Position numbers and translations under genes: made by a program. Under the pieces are notes generated by a model, which saw only the letters and a program-made list of their open reading frames with translations, did not search any database and was not told the origin of the DNA. DNA of 64,000 nt from Pseudomaricurvus albidus (GTDB lineage: Bacteria > Pseudomonadota > Gammaproteobacteria > Pseudomonadales > Cellvibrionaceae). Positions 20,024 to 29,149 of this stretch are shown in pieces; position 1 is the first letter of the stretch, and every line of letters starts with the position of its first letter. The stretch lies in contig NZ_JAHKRS010000005.1 in NCBI RefSeq assembly GCF_018863235.1, forward strand, positions 1 to 64,000, given 5' to 3'.

Positions 20024-21502
20024 CTAACTGGAACAACTGAGTTCCAGCCCTTTTGCTGATTCGGGAGGGGCTGCGGCATAGGCTTCGAATTCAGGTTGTT
20101 CGTCATAAGGTTTTTTCAATAAAGTGAGAAGGCGATCGACCTCGCTGAAATCGTTGTCCTGTTCGGCAGCTTCAATGGCTTTTTGTGCCAGATAATTGCG
20201 TAAAATGTATTTGGGATTGTTGGCACACATCAAAGACCGGCGATTCTCGTCCACAGAGCCCTCTCGCTCCAGTCGCTTCGAGTAGAGTAACAGCCACTGA
20301 TCCAGTGAGTCGCGATCCACAAACTGGTCGCGCAAGGCACTGTTGTCACCCGTAAGGGAGAAGTGGCTGAGCGCGCGATAACTGCGGGTGTAATCGGCTC
20401 GCTCATCCTGCAAGAGCTGCAGCCAGCCTGTGGCGAGTACCACATCGTCCTCTTCCTCTGTGGTTAACCCAAGTTTTGCACGGGTCTTGGTCGCAAAACA
20501 GTCACGGATATGCGGTTCGTAAAGCGACAGAGCGTGCTTGATGTCATCGGTGTCTATCAACGTGGACAGGCCATGCGCAAGGGCATTGAGATTCCACAGT
20601 CCAATTCCAGGCTGCTGATCATAGGCGTAGCGTCCCTGATGGTCAGAGTGATTACAGACAAAATTGGGAATATAGTCGTCCAGAAAACCATAGGGACCAT
20701 AATCAAAGGTTTCCCCGATGATCGACATGTTGTCGGTGTTCATCACGCCGTGGGTGAAGCCAATGGTTTGCCAGTGAGCAATCAGCTCGGCGGTTGCCAG
20801 TACCACACGCTGTAAAAACAGGGGATAGCGGGAGTCGTCATCCGGAAGATCCGGATGGTGTTTGTCGATGACATAGTCGGCCAGCTGTTTCACTTTTTCT
20901 GGCTGACGGGTGTAGTGGAAAAACTCAAAGCTGCCAAACCGAACATGGCTTTGGCTCATGCGTACCAATAAGGCTCCGGTCTCTTCGGTTTCCCTTTGCA
21001 CCGGCTCTTTGCTGGCAAAAAGTGCCAGAGCCCGTGTGCTGGGTACGCCCAGATGGAACAGGGCTTCACTGCCGAGGTATTCGCGAATACTGGAGCGCAG
21101 AACCGCTCGGCCGTCGCCAAAGCGCGAGTACGGCGTGCGCCCGGCCCCTTTCAGATGAATGTCCCAAAAAGGGGCTGCTGATTCACTGTTTGCTGGTCGG
21201 GCTTCGGCGAGCAACAGCCCCCGGCCATCGCCCAGTTGTGGGTTGTAGACACCAAATTGGTGACCCGAATAGGCCATGGCCAGGGGGGCAAAGGCGGCAG
21301 GAACCTGATTGCCGCTGAATATCTGCAAAAATTCATCGGTTTCCAGATCCTGTTGTGACAAGCCAATGAGTTGTGCGGCCTCCGGATTCGCATGGGCCAG
21401 GCGGACGCCCCATAGTCCCTGAGGTTTCACCCAACTGAAAAAAACATCGTCAAGACTGGAAAAGCTGTTATGGAATGCGAGCTTGTTGAGAATCGAGGTC
21501 AT
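20024..21502 (-). CDS. selO: Protein adenylyltransferase SelO (YdiU/UPF0061)
   Basis: SelO is a pseudokinase-fold enzyme that binds ATP upside-down and AMPylates proteins, with a role in redox stress. This 492-residue protein has the family blocks: YSGHQFGVYNPQLGDGRGLLLAE, HLKGAGRTPYSRFGDGRAVLRSS, FTHGVMNTDNMSIIGETFDYGPYGF, and the C-terminal CSS with Cys third from the end, the position occupied by selenocysteine in vertebrates. Start: ATG 21502 (TSILNKLAFHNSF) matches family N-termini; in-frame ATGs at 21520 and 21532 are possible but add non-conserved residues and have no ribosome-binding site. It converges on the DUF5916 gene with 29 bases between stops. Confidence 0.95.
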   Translation of the reverse strand: MTSILNKLAFHNSFSSLDDVFFSWVKPQGLWGVRLAHANPEAAQLIGLSQQDLETDEFLQIFSGNQVPAAFAPLAMAYSGHQFGVYNPQLGDGRGLLLAEARPANSESAAPFWDIHLKGAGRTPYSRFGDGRAVLRSSIREYLGSEALFHLGVPSTRALALFASKEPVQRETEETGALLVRMSQSHVRFGSFEFFHYTRQPEKVKQLADYVIDKHHPDLPDDDSRYPLFLQRVVLATAELIAHWQTIGFTHGVMNTDNMSIIGETFDYGPYGFLDDYIPNFVCNHSDHQGRYAYDQQPGIGLWNLNALAHGLSTLIDTDDIKHALSLYEPHIRDCFATKTRAKLGLTTEEEDDVVLATGWLQLLQDERADYTRSYRALSHFSLTGDNSALRDQFVDRDSLDQWLLLYSKRLEREGSVDENRRSLMCANNPKYILRNYLAQKAIEAAEQDNDFSEVDRLLTLLKKPYDEQPEFEAYAAAPPESAKGLELSCSS

Positions 21503-21825
21503 ATAAGGACTACTTACCATCAGGAACTGCAAAGGCAGAGAGAATATTTATCTGGTCATTGTACGCGTTTCACTGGCCCTGTTAACCGATTGATGGTTTG
21601 AAGTTAAGCGGCCCCTGATTCTTCGCAATTGCCTCAAAATGTTATGAGCTGTTGTCAGTCAAAGTGTAAAAAATTCTGACGAATATCAGTGAGCCTACTA
21701 CACTTATTTTTTGAGTTATAACCTAATTTTTAATCTGCTTTGCCTTATTGTTTAAAGAGTTATAACCAATAGTGGGGTGGAATAGTCAATGTTGTCTGTT
21801 CCATTATCAAAAATGAGGGGTGAAT
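21503..21825. promoter_or_regulatory. Intergenic region between divergent selO and the 21826 gene, with paired GTTATAAC sites
   Basis: This 323-base AT-rich stretch should hold both promoters. GAGTTATAACC occurs twice in direct orientation, at 21713-21723 and 21757-21767, 44 bases start to start, or roughly four helical turns. Each copy contains the perfect palindrome GTTATAAC. The second copy ends 58 bases before the predicted start at 21826, so an operator role is plausible. No gene is visible in this stretch. Confidence 0.4.
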
Positions 21826-22389
21826 GTGGAACTGGCAGTAGAGAACAGCGATTTGATCTGGGAGCTGGATTCGTTCAGCCAGCGTCAGAGAGCGATAGAT
21901 TTTGTGATGGGTTTTGAAAACAAATTATGCGTATTTTCTGAATCTGTCTCCCAGCTGTATACCAACTACAATATTTTCTTCCCCAAGGAGGAGGGACACC
22001 ATCTGGTGATCTTGCCCAATCCTTATGCCAGTCATGATGTGTTTCATGGCATTCCGGAAAATGCGGTGGCACCTACAGGATTGAATATCATCGCCGGGGA
22101 TATGATCGGTAAAGAAGGACTTTATTTACTGATTCCTTTCAAGGGCGAGAAAACCCGTTATCGGGCTGTGCCCTTGCATGTGGGTTTACGGGTGATTAAT
22201 CAGCGACGTCCCGGTAATAAACCATTGCTCCCCGTACTGAAAAAAGGGGATCTGCGCGAGCTTGAGGCAAAAACACCCTGCCTTCATTTGCACTGTATTC
22301 ATCTGGATAAGTTACAGAATCGTCTCTCAATGCTTGAGGTGCAGGGCATTCAGCGGGTGATTGTGCAGCGGATGGATGCGATCACTTAA
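21826..22389 (+). CDS. Hypothetical protein of 187 residues
   Basis: No family is recognised. The protein is soluble, with no signal peptide or membrane helix. It alternates hydrophobic strands and short helices and contains the segments QRQRAIDFVMGFENKLCVFS, HHLVILPNPYASHD and ILPNPYASHDVFHG. The C-terminal part (VPLHVGLRVINQRR, HLHCIHLDKLQNRLSMLEVQ) has strand-like basic stretches that faintly recall PilZ or YcgR-like domains, though no RxxxR/DxSxxG pair is clear. GTG 21826 is chosen because GAGGGG lies six bases upstream; the in-frame GTG at 21820 is too close to that site. A bidirectional terminator follows at 22439. Confidence 0.75.
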   Translation: MELAVENSDLIWELDSFSQRQRAIDFVMGFENKLCVFSESVSQLYTNYNIFFPKEEGHHLVILPNPYASHDVFHGIPENAVAPTGLNIIAGDMIGKEGLYLLIPFKGEKTRYRAVPLHVGLRVINQRRPGNKPLLPVLKKGDLRELEAKTPCLHLHCIHLDKLQNRLSMLEVQGIQRVIVQRMDAIT

Positions 22390-22438
22390 TGGCAGTGTCT
22401 TTCTTAAACCAGTCGATTTTCGTTTTGCCATATCCATA

Positions 22439-22465
22439 AAAAACGGCCGCTATTGCGGCCGTTTT
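22439..22465. terminator. Bidirectional intrinsic terminator
   Basis: A perfect ten-base stem AAACGGCCGC (22441-22450), loop TATT, GCGGCCGTTT (22455-22464) is flanked by A and T runs. It lies between the convergent ends of the 21826 gene and the aminotransferase gene and can serve both. Confidence 0.85.
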
Positions 22466-22487
22466 AGTATGCAGTCCGCTGTCGGAC

Positions 22488-23762
22488 TCAGGCGAGCCTG
22501 GCCCTGACGGATGCCAGTTTTACACACACCTCAAACACCTTCATGGCCTGATCCACTTCTTCGACGCTTGGAACTGTCGGAGCAAGGCGGATGTTACGGT
22601 CTTCAGGGTCGTTGCCATACGGGAAGGTGGCACCGGCCGGAGTCAGCTTAACGCCAGCTTCAGCCGCCAGTTTAACCACTGCTTTAGCGCAGCCAGGCTG
22701 GGTGTCGAAAGAAATGAAGTACCCGCCAACAGGCGTTTCCCAGGCACCTAGGTCAGTACCAGAAAAAGCGTTTTCAAGGTTTTCCAGAACGCAGTTAAAT
22801 CGAGGCTGAATGATGTCTGCGTGCTTCTTCATGTGCGCGGCCAATGCAGCGTCATCCGGAAGAAACAGGGCGTGGCGCAGCTGATTCACCTTGTCGGGGC
22901 CAATCGTGCAGGTGCCCAGAGCACTTTTGAAACCTGCCAGGTTGGCTGCAGAGCCACCCATAAAGGCAACGCCGGCACCGGCATGGGTAATCTTCGAGGT
23001 TGAAGCAAACTGCAGCACGCTGTCTTCGGTGCCTTGCTGACGACAAACATCGGCGATGTTGGTCAGAGCAGGAGGATTTTCGACCAGGTCATGCACTGCG
23101 TAGGCGTTATCCCAGAATACACGGAACGCCGGGTTGGCAATCTTGCCCAGCTGAGCGATTCGGGACACAGTTTCGTCACTGTAGACAACCCCGGTAGGGT
23201 TGGAGTACTTGGGTACACACCACATGCCGACAATGTCCGAGTCTGCTTTGATCAAAGCTTCGACCTTGTCCATATCCGGTCCGGTAGACAGCATGGGAAC
23301 GGTAATCATCTTGATGCCCAACTGCTCACAGACAGTGTAGTGGCGGTCATAACCGGGAACCGGGCAGATAAACTTGGGCTCACTCAGGTTTTTCCAGGCG
23401 CTGTCTGCGCCATTGAGGCCAAATTCATAGGCAAAAGAGGCGGCTTGAAACATCAGGGTCAGGCTGCTGTTGCCACCGGCCAAGACTTCATTGGGGGCAA
23501 CCTGGAGAATTCGTGCGCCCAGCTGTTTGGCGTCTTCAATACCGTCCAGACCACCGTAGTTGCGGACATCGGTGCCGTCGGCTGCGGTGTAGTTGCCGTT
23601 CAGGATGCCGTCCAGCTTATCAGACAGGCTGAGCTGTTCAGCGGAAGGCTTGCCGCGGGTGAGGTCCAGATTGAGAGAGAGATTCTGCAGATCCTGATAA
23701 CTTGTGGTCAGTTCTGCTTCCCATTGACGAAGTTGTTCCGGAGTGGCTTGATCCAATTGCAA
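22488..23762 (-). CDS. PLP-dependent class I aminotransferase (aspartate-aminotransferase-like)
   Basis: The 424-residue protein belongs to fold-type I aminotransferases, in the group resembling type Ic aspartate aminotransferases. Visible elements are DLTRGKPSAEQLSL near the N-terminus, NYGGLDGIEDAK, VPKYSNPTGVVYSDETV, FWDNAYAVHDL and the PLP lysine in STSKITHAGAG, plus the C-terminal NIRLAPTVPS with the carboxylate-binding arginine. It should exchange amino groups between an amino acid and 2-oxoglutarate in the cytoplasm; substrate preference is inferred. TTG 23762 is favoured because GAGGA sits eight bases upstream; an in-frame TTG at 23777 overlaps that site. Both are non-ATG starts. Confidence 0.88.
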   Translation of the reverse strand: MQLDQATPEQLRQWEAELTTSYQDLQNLSLNLDLTRGKPSAEQLSLSDKLDGILNGNYTAADGTDVRNYGGLDGIEDAKQLGARILQVAPNEVLAGGNSSLTLMFQAASFAYEFGLNGADSAWKNLSEPKFICPVPGYDRHYTVCEQLGIKMITVPMLSTGPDMDKVEALIKADSDIVGMWCVPKYSNPTGVVYSDETVSRIAQLGKIANPAFRVFWDNAYAVHDLVENPPALTNIADVCRQQGTEDSVLQFASTSKITHAGAGVAFMGGSAANLAGFKSALGTCTIGPDKVNQLRHALFLPDDAALAAHMKKHADIIQPRFNCVLENLENAFSGTDLGAWETPVGGYFISFDTQPGCAKAVVKLAAEAGVKLTPAGATFPYGNDPEDRNIRLAPTVPSVEEVDQAMKVFEVCVKLASVRARLA

Positions 23763-24031
23763 GGTTTTATTCCTCAAGATGTGCCAATCCCAGAAGGGGC
23801 ATTGGCGGACAGAAAACGGCGCAAATTATACAGCTACTATGGCTTATAGAAAAATCTTTTCGCCTGATTGATAGCGGCAAACACGGACAGTAGTGGGCTT
23901 TTAACCGGAAATGTGTGAATCTTCGAGGCGGTTTGCGGGACTTGAGGGAAATCGCACGGAAGAGGGTAATGCGCTCTGGGATGGTCCCGGCAGGGCCGGA
24001 AGGCCTGTTGCAGAGAGGAGCAGCCAGTCGA

Positions 24032-24241
24032 TCAGTTGACGGCGTAAAACAGGTTTTCCTGTTCCTGAGCGGTTGGAGCAGACAGGGTTTCTTCAACGAT
24101 CTGTTTGGTCATAATGCCACATTTGCCGCACTGGCTCATAACACCGAGCTGCTTGCGAACTTCACGCAAACTGGAAGCGCCACCAAAGACTGCATCTTTG
24201 ATTTGATTATCGGTAATACCCTTGCAGAGACAAACGTACAT
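24032..24241 (-). CDS. bfd: Bacterioferritin-associated ferredoxin
   Basis: Bfd is a small [2Fe-2S] protein that reduces ferric iron in bacterioferritin so that it can be released. The 69-residue reading from ATG 24241 begins MYVCLCKGITD and places cysteines at 4, 6, 38 and 41, exactly as in the E. coli protein. An upstream in-frame start would add eight non-conserved residues. No bacterioferritin gene is in this window; in pseudomonads bfd commonly sits beside bfrB. A 20-base dyad (24327-24346) about 86 bases upstream may be a regulatory site; bfd genes are often Fur-controlled. Confidence 0.95.
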   Translation of the reverse strand: MYVCLCKGITDNQIKDAVFGGASSLREVRKQLGVMSQCGKCGIMTKQIVEETLSAPTAQEQENLFYAVN

Positions 24242-24685
24242 GGCGTTAAACTCACTGTTAAGCACCGTTGGTGCTGGCTATCAGGTCAATAGTGTTCAGT
24301 AATGTCTCAATATTAGTGCTAACGAGAATTGTTGTCAACAACAATTGAGACCGCTTCCCATTAAGTTTTGCATTGGGTGAGTTGCACTCTGTCTGGTGCG
24401 CATTTGAACAATCCTGTGTGGTGTATCGAAGAGGGCTGGCTGTAATCAGAGCGATATAAAAAATTAATGGGACAGGGAGTTTGTGCTGTGTATTATAGTT
24501 ACCAGCTATTGAGAGATATGCTCTTCATAGGTTGTGATTTAGTACTTTTTATTCCTTTTAGTGTTGAATTTCACTTGATCGGCACCATTTACTCTCTGGC
24601 CGAATTTATCAGTAGCAGTTTTTCTGACTGCTGCTAAGGTTACTTACCGTATCTGTAATGCTCTTATAATGAAGGGAGATTTATC
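24242..24685. promoter_or_regulatory. Divergent bfd / peroxiredoxin intergenic region
   Basis: This 444-base stretch has no gene. Besides the palindrome at 24327 it holds a nine-base hairpin with one G-U pair (24611-24619 with 24627-24635), about 50 bases before the peroxiredoxin start. It should contain the promoters of both genes. TATAAT at 24665 is too close to the start codon to be a confident -10 element. Confidence 0.4.
24327..24346. promoter_or_regulatory. Palindrome upstream of bfd, candidate operator
   Basis: AATTGTTGT (24327-24335) and ACAACAATT (24338-24346) form a perfect nine-base dyad around CA. Overlapping GAGAATTGTTGTCAACAAC agrees with a 19-base Fur box at about 11 of 19 positions by eye, so Fur is possible but not shown. 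It lies between divergent bfd and the peroxiredoxin gene, nearer bfd. Confidence 0.4.
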
Positions 24686-25291
24686 ATGGGCGTATTAGTT
24701 AGCAAGCCAGCACCAGACTTTACCGCAGCAGCTGTACTGGGCAGTGGCGAAATCGTTGACGCATTTACTCTGTCTGAAGCCATCAAAGGTAAAAAAGCGG
24801 TTCTGTTTTTCTACCCACTGGACTTCACTTTTGTATGTCCTTCAGAGCTGTTGGCATTTGACCACCGCATTGAAGAGTTCCAGAAGCGCGGTGTTGAAGT
24901 AATCGGTGTTTCTATCGATTCCCAGTTCAGCCACAACGCATGGCGTAACACTCCAGTTAACGAAGGTGGTATCGGTCCTGTTCGTTACACTTTGGTTGCT
25001 GATACCAAGCACGAAATCTGCCAGGCATACGACGTTGAGTTCGCTGATGCTGGTGTTGCTTTCCGCGGTTCTTTCCTGATCGACGAAGACGGTGTTGTTC
25101 GTCACCAGGTTGTTAACGATCTGCCTCTGGGCCGTAACGTTGACGAAATGCTGCGTATGGTTGACGCTCTGGCTTTCCACCAGGAGCACGGCGAAGTATG
25201 TCCTGCCGGTTGGAAAGAAGGTGACAAAGGTATGGACGCATCTCCAGACGGCGTTGCTGCTTACCTGAGCGAGAACGCTGACAAGCTGTAA
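24686..25291 (+). CDS. Typical 2-Cys peroxiredoxin (AhpC/Prx1 type)
   Basis: The enzyme reduces hydrogen peroxide and organic hydroperoxides in the cytoplasm. In 201 residues it has the peroxidatic Cys 51 in FTFVCPSE and the resolving Cys 172 in EVCPAGW, as in 2-Cys Prx1/AhpC proteins. GGIG is present at residues 94-97, but the C-terminal YF motif of over-oxidation-sensitive forms is absent, so this should be a robust bacterial type. ATG 24686 has AGGGAG at good spacing. Codons are strongly biased to CGT, AAC, GGT and CTG, suggesting high expression. No ahpF is adjacent, so the reductant is presumably thioredoxin. A terminator follows at 25341. Confidence 0.95.
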   Translation: MGVLVSKPAPDFTAAAVLGSGEIVDAFTLSEAIKGKKAVLFFYPLDFTFVCPSELLAFDHRIEEFQKRGVEVIGVSIDSQFSHNAWRNTPVNEGGIGPVRYTLVADTKHEICQAYDVEFADAGVAFRGSFLIDEDGVVRHQVVNDLPLGRNVDEMLRMVDALAFHQEHGEVCPAGWKEGDKGMDASPDGVAAYLSENADKL

Positions 25292-25340
25292 GAGCTTTCA
25301 GTTAAGGCTCGTAATTCCGATCGTTTAGGCGGTCGGAGTT

Positions 25341-25368
25341 AAAAAAACCACCGCAAGGTGGTTTTTTT
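25341..25368. terminator. Bidirectional intrinsic terminator
   Basis: AAAAAAACCACC, loop GCAA, GGTGGTTTTTTT: a perfect hairpin with A and T flanks, between the convergent peroxiredoxin and thioesterase genes. Confidence 0.9.
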
Positions 25369-25412
25369 ATGTCTGCTTGTTGGGCGGGCCGGGTAGTCGG
25401 GGCGCTGAAGAG

Positions 25413-25844
25413 TCAGGGGCGAACAGATTCTGGCAGCAGGTTCAGGAAGCCCGGGGGAATAGGGGCAACCTTGTTCGCCTGGTTCATAAAGACAAAGCCT
25501 GTCTTGGCCAGTGTGACGAGTGTGTCATCGTCTTTGGTAACCCGAAATATGATGTCGGCACCGTATTTGTTGAAATCCATAAACCCCAGTTCGAAGTTCA
25601 GGTGTTCTTCCGCAAAGCTTTCGGCGCGGTAAGAGGTCACAAGGTCTGTGACTACGATCCGGTGATTGTCGATGTTTTCAAGATTGACGTTCAGGTGCTG
25701 AAAGAAGCTGTAACGAGCCGATGAGATGAGTGAGATCATCTGGTCGTTACCCACATGACCACCGGTATTCAGGTCGGTGTAACGTACCTGCATGCGGGTC
25801 TTGTAGATAAAGTTGTCTGGGAGCTCCAGGGTGACGCGTGCCAT
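25413..25844 (-). CDS. Acyl-CoA thioesterase, 4HBT hot-dog family (YbgC/FadM-like)
   Basis: This 143-residue protein fits the 4-hydroxybenzoyl-CoA thioesterase family: an N-terminal strand MQVRYTDLNTGGHVGND carrying the catalytic aspartate region (usual form DxNxHVNN), then the long helix ISLISSARYSFFQHL. It should hydrolyse an acyl-CoA in the cytoplasm; chain length cannot be read. ATG 25844 has AAGAGGT six bases upstream. It lies 38 bases downstream of rnt on the same strand and is probably cotranscribed with pyrC-rnt. Confidence 0.88.
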   Translation of the reverse strand: MARVTLELPDNFIYKTRMQVRYTDLNTGGHVGNDQMISLISSARYSFFQHLNVNLENIDNHRIVVTDLVTSYRAESFAEEHLNFELGFMDFNKYGADIIFRVTKDDDTLVTLAKTGFVFMNQANKVAPIPPGFLNLLPESVRP

Positions 25845-25882
25845 ACAATACCTCTTGGGGTCGTCGGTCGGATTGGCCAGTG

Positions 25883-26557
25883 CTAGCTGGCCGGGGCGTC
25901 GATCAGGGGCCAGCCGCCCAGTTGTTTCCAGCGATTGACGATCAGGCAGAACAGGTCGGCCGTTTTCTCGGCGTCGTAGGCTGCGGTGTGTGCTTCGCTG
26001 TTTGAGAATTCGATACCGGCGATCTGGCAGGTCTTGGCCAGCACAGTCTGGCCGAAAGCGAGACCGCTCAGGGTGGCGGTATCAAAGCAGCTGAACGGAT
26101 GAAACGGATTTCGCTTGATTTCGCAGCGATTGGCTGCAGCATTGACGAATCCCAGGTCAAAGTGAGCGTTGTGGGCAACCATGACCGCACGGGTGCAACC
26201 GTGTTCCTTAACGGCTTTGCGAATGTGTTGAAACAGCTCTGGCAGGGCCATCATCTCCGGCATGGCGGGGCGCTCTGGACACTCCAGGTCAATACCGGTG
26301 AAGTCCAGGGCCGACTGCTCAATATTGGCACCTTCAAATGGGTCGATGTGAAAATCGAAAGTTTCATGGCGATGCAGCTGGCCGTCATCATCCATTCTGA
26401 GGGTGACCGCGGCGATTTCCAAAAGAGCATCGGTGTCACTGTTGAAGCCGCCGGTTTCAACATCAACAATGACGGGCAAAAAGCCGCGAAAGCGCTGAGC
26501 CAGTGGGGACTTGGTGGTGTCGGCATCGGTCTCGACAACGGGTTCCAGAATGGTCAC
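25883..26557 (-). CDS. rnt: Ribonuclease T
   Basis: RNase T is a DEDD-family 3'-5' exoribonuclease that trims tRNA CCA ends, 5S and 23S rRNA. All exonuclease motifs are present in 224 residues: [20 protein letters not shown] (Exo I), the invariant HNAHFDLGF (Exo II) and [11 protein letters not shown] (Exo III with His and Asp). It starts with GTG 26557. Its ribosome-binding site AAGGA overlaps the pyrC stop codon, so the two genes are likely translationally coupled. Confidence 0.97.
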   Translation of the reverse strand: MTILEPVVETDADTTKSPLAQRFRGFLPVIVDVETGGFNSDTDALLEIAAVTLRMDDDGQLHRHETFDFHIDPFEGANIEQSALDFTGIDLECPERPAMPEMMALPELFQHIRKAVKEHGCTRAVMVAHNAHFDLGFVNAAANRCEIKRNPFHPFSCFDTATLSGLAFGQTVLAKTCQIAGIEFSNSEAHTAAYDAEKTADLFCLIVNRWKQLGGWPLIDAPAS

Positions 26558-26568
26558 AGAGTGGGTCC

Positions 26569-27612
26569 TTAAGCAGTGCGCTTCCAGTGGATAGTTTCGC
26601 CGGCAAGCAGCGGTGCGAGTACGTCATCACCCAGAGGAAGGGTGTCAGGCACCTGCCAGTCGGTTTTTGACAGGGTAATCGTGTCGGTGTTGCGAGGCAA
26701 ACCGTAAAAGTCCGGCCCAAAACAGCTGGCAAAGTTTTCCAGCTTGTCCAATGCGTTGGCGTTGTCGAATGCCTGAGCGTAGAGCTCAATGCCGTGGTAT
26801 GCGGTATAGGCACCAGCGCAGCCGCAGGCCGCTTCTTTCTTGTCTTTGGTGTGTGGTGCTGAGTCAGTGCCCAGGAAGAACTTGGGGCTGCCGCTGGTGG
26901 CGGCCTGAATCAGAGCTTCCTGATGGATATTGCGCTTCAGGATAGGCAGACAGTAGTAATGTGGACGAATACCACCTGCCAGCATGTGGTTGCGGTTGAA
27001 CAGCAAGTGGTGTGCGGTGATGGTGGCCGCCACGTGGTCACTGGCCGAGGCTACAAAGTCGGCAGCATCTTTGGTAGTAATGTGTTCGAGCACCATTTTC
27101 AGTTCCGGAAACTGGCTTTCCAGATTGACCAGAGTGCGGTCAATAAAGGCTTTCTCCCGGTCGAAAATATCAATGTCACTGTCTGTCACTTCACCGTGCA
27201 TAAGAAAACGTATGTCGTGTTCCTGCATGGCTTCCAGAGCCGGATAGACTTTTTTCAGGTCGGTTACGCCAGAAGCGGAGTTGGTGGTTGCGCCGGCTGG
27301 GTAGAGTTTGCAGGCAACAACACCGGCTTTCTTGGCTTCTGCGATTTGCTCAGGCGTGGTGTTGTCTGTCAGATAAATCACCATCAGAGGGGTAAAGCTG
27401 GCGGCTTCGGGACAGTGGGCCTGAATGCGGGCCTTGTAGTCGAGAGCTTGCTCGGCAGTCATCACCGGTGGGACCAGGTTTGGCATGATAATGGCGCGGC
27501 CAAAGGTCTTTGCGGCATCCGGGACAGTGCTTTTCAGGGCCTCGCCATCGCGCAGGTGAATATGCCAGTCATCGGGACGCAGAAGGGTGATGGTGGATGG
27601 GCTCTGGGTCAT
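26569..27612 (-). CDS. pyrC: Dihydroorotase, class II
   Basis: PyrC closes carbamoyl-aspartate to dihydroorotate in pyrimidine synthesis. The 347-residue length and motifs match the E. coli type: metal ligands in WHIHLRDG (His 17, His 19), the carboxylated lysine in [27 protein letters not shown] and the active-site [16 protein letters not shown] 27612 has AGGAG seven bases upstream; reading further upstream adds an unconserved 23 residues. It is divergent from motY and leads a pyrC-rnt(-thioesterase) transcript. Confidence 0.98.
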   Translation of the reverse strand: MTQSPSTITLLRPDDWHIHLRDGEALKSTVPDAAKTFGRAIIMPNLVPPVMTAEQALDYKARIQAHCPEAASFTPLMVIYLTDNTTPEQIAEAKKAGVVACKLYPAGATTNSASGVTDLKKVYPALEAMQEHDIRFLMHGEVTDSDIDIFDREKAFIDRTLVNLESQFPELKMVLEHITTKDAADFVASASDHVAATITAHHLLFNRNHMLAGGIRPHYYCLPILKRNIHQEALIQAATSGSPKFFLGTDSAPHTKDKKEAACGCAGAYTAYHGIELYAQAFDNANALDKLENFASCFGPDFYGLPRNTDTITLSKTDWQVPDTLPLGDDVLAPLLAGETIHWKRTA

Positions 27613-27844
27613 GAAAGGCTCCTGACAGGCGAAATGGGCTGAATCTGATGCGAAAAGGTCTGAAAATCGTACAAATCGCAAAAAACAGCGGTTATATCAA
27701 TGGTTGCGGGCGGAACAGTTGCTGTCTTGATCAGGAACTGCTCAAAGTTGGTCGCGCATCCTACCGAAAAACGGCGTTAAAGCACAGGCTTGGGAGGCCG
27801 ATAGCCTAGGATAACATGGGTAAATTGAATTCGGATGGCCGGGC

Positions 27845-28906
27845 ATGAGTGGGTGTGGAGGTTTTCGCAGGGGGATGCAGTGGATGGCGCTATTGATGCT
27901 GGCATTGCAGCCGCTGGTGGTCGCAGCATCAGGTGCTTTCAAAGCGGGCCTGGATGATGCCAGTTGGTTAGTGGACAGCTCGATTTACGATTGCCGCATG
28001 AGTCACGAGGTTCCTTATTATGGCTATGCCGTGTTTGAGCAGGAGGCGGGAGAGGCGGCGCAGTTCCATCTGGTTCCTGGCACACCCAGACTAAAGCCGG
28101 GAAAGGCTGCCCTGATGTCGGCACCGCCGGTCTGGAAGCCCAATGGCCAAACCAAGGAAATGGGGTGGGTGACCATTTCTCAGGGGGAGCGGCCAGTAAC
28201 CGTAAAGGGGGCTGTGTTTCAGCGCTTGCTTTCGGAGCTGTTGGCGGGGCAAGAGCTGTCCTTCACCCGTATGCCCTGGTACGGGGCGGAGCAGTCGGCT
28301 CAGGTGGTATTGAGTCCGGTGAATTTTCGGCAGGCTTACCACAAGTATCAGGAGTGCCTGGCTGACTTGCTGCCAGTGAATTTTGAGCAGATTCGCCGCA
28401 CAGCCATCTACTTTCCCAGTGGCAGCGACGAATTGAAGCCAGGTGAGATCACCAAACTTGATAATATTGCGCTTTACGTCAATGCCGATGATCGTGTGGG
28501 TTCCTTCTATGTGGACGGGCACACCGACAGCGCCGGTCATCGCAGTGATAATCTCGAATTATCTCGGCGGCGAGCGGAAGTTGTCGTCGCGTTGCTGGTG
28601 GAAAGGGGCGTGTCTGCCGAAAAAATCACCACTCGCTGGCATGGAGAGCGCTATCCGGTGGCAACTAATCGCAATGTTCAGGGGCGCGATCAAAATCGTC
28701 GGGTGACCATCCGCATAGAAAAGGTCGGCTATGTTGAAACTTTGCCGCCCCAGATTGAGAAAAATGATGTCGAATCCCTCGACACTGAAACGCTTTCATC
28801 CGCTCCGGTTATGAATGGCAAGCCTTCTGGCGAAGAGCCAGGCCAGCATTCTCAAAAAGAGGGCACGGCCAGCGAGCCATCTCTGGCATCTGTGTCATCT
28901 TTCTGA
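27845..28906 (+). CDS. motY: Sodium-type flagellar stator protein MotY
   Basis: MotY forms the periplasmic T ring that helps anchor stators around polar flagellar motors. The 353-residue protein has a signal peptide (MALLMLALQPLVVAASG) and the MotY N-domain pattern: SSIYDCRMSHEVPYYGYAVFEQEAG and the second cysteine in YQECLADLL, expected to form a disulfide. From about residue 190 there is an OmpA-like peptidoglycan-binding domain: IYFPSGSDEL, YVDGHTDSAGHRSDNLELSRRRAE, GRDQNRRVTI. The tail of about 55 residues after the OmpA domain is low-complexity and acidic, longer than I expect. The location beside pyrC and argG matches the gene order I recall from Pseudomonas. Confidence 0.9.
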   Translation: MSGCGGFRRGMQWMALLMLALQPLVVAASGAFKAGLDDASWLVDSSIYDCRMSHEVPYYGYAVFEQEAGEAAQFHLVPGTPRLKPGKAALMSAPPVWKPNGQTKEMGWVTISQGERPVTVKGAVFQRLLSELLAGQELSFTRMPWYGAEQSAQVVLSPVNFRQAYHKYQECLADLLPVNFEQIRRTAIYFPSGSDELKPGEITKLDNIALYVNADDRVGSFYVDGHTDSAGHRSDNLELSRRRAEVVVALLVERGVSAEKITTRWHGERYPVATNRNVQGRDQNRRVTIRIEKVGYVETLPPQIEKNDVESLDTETLSSAPVMNGKPSGEEPGQHSQKEGTASEPSLASVSSF

Positions 28907-29149
28907 GAAAGCCTGCAGGCAGGCTGAATCTGTCCGGTCGTTCTCTCTTCAAACTGTTCATCATTTGCGCAAAAAGCAAATGGCAAACTACAATTTCACT
29001 CAATAGTCCCCTTGATTAGCATGAATACCCCTGCATTTAGCTGGGCTTTGTGGGTGATTAGAGCTACAATTCGCGCCCAAAATTTCCTGTATTACTGACA
29101 GATCCTTACAGGAAACACAAATTACACCGTGATTGCGTGGGAGATGTAT

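Noticed and set aside
23034-23849. Open frame of 271 residues opposite the aminotransferase gene
   Set aside because: Antisense to the aminotransferase, with no domain signal and an atypical composition.
24665-24670. TATAAT as a -10 element for the peroxiredoxin gene
   Set aside because: It would put the transcript start at or in the ribosome-binding site, and no -35 element is spaced correctly.
26923-27642. Open frame of 239 residues opposite pyrC
   Set aside because: Mirror of pyrC coding; no start signal or family resemblance.
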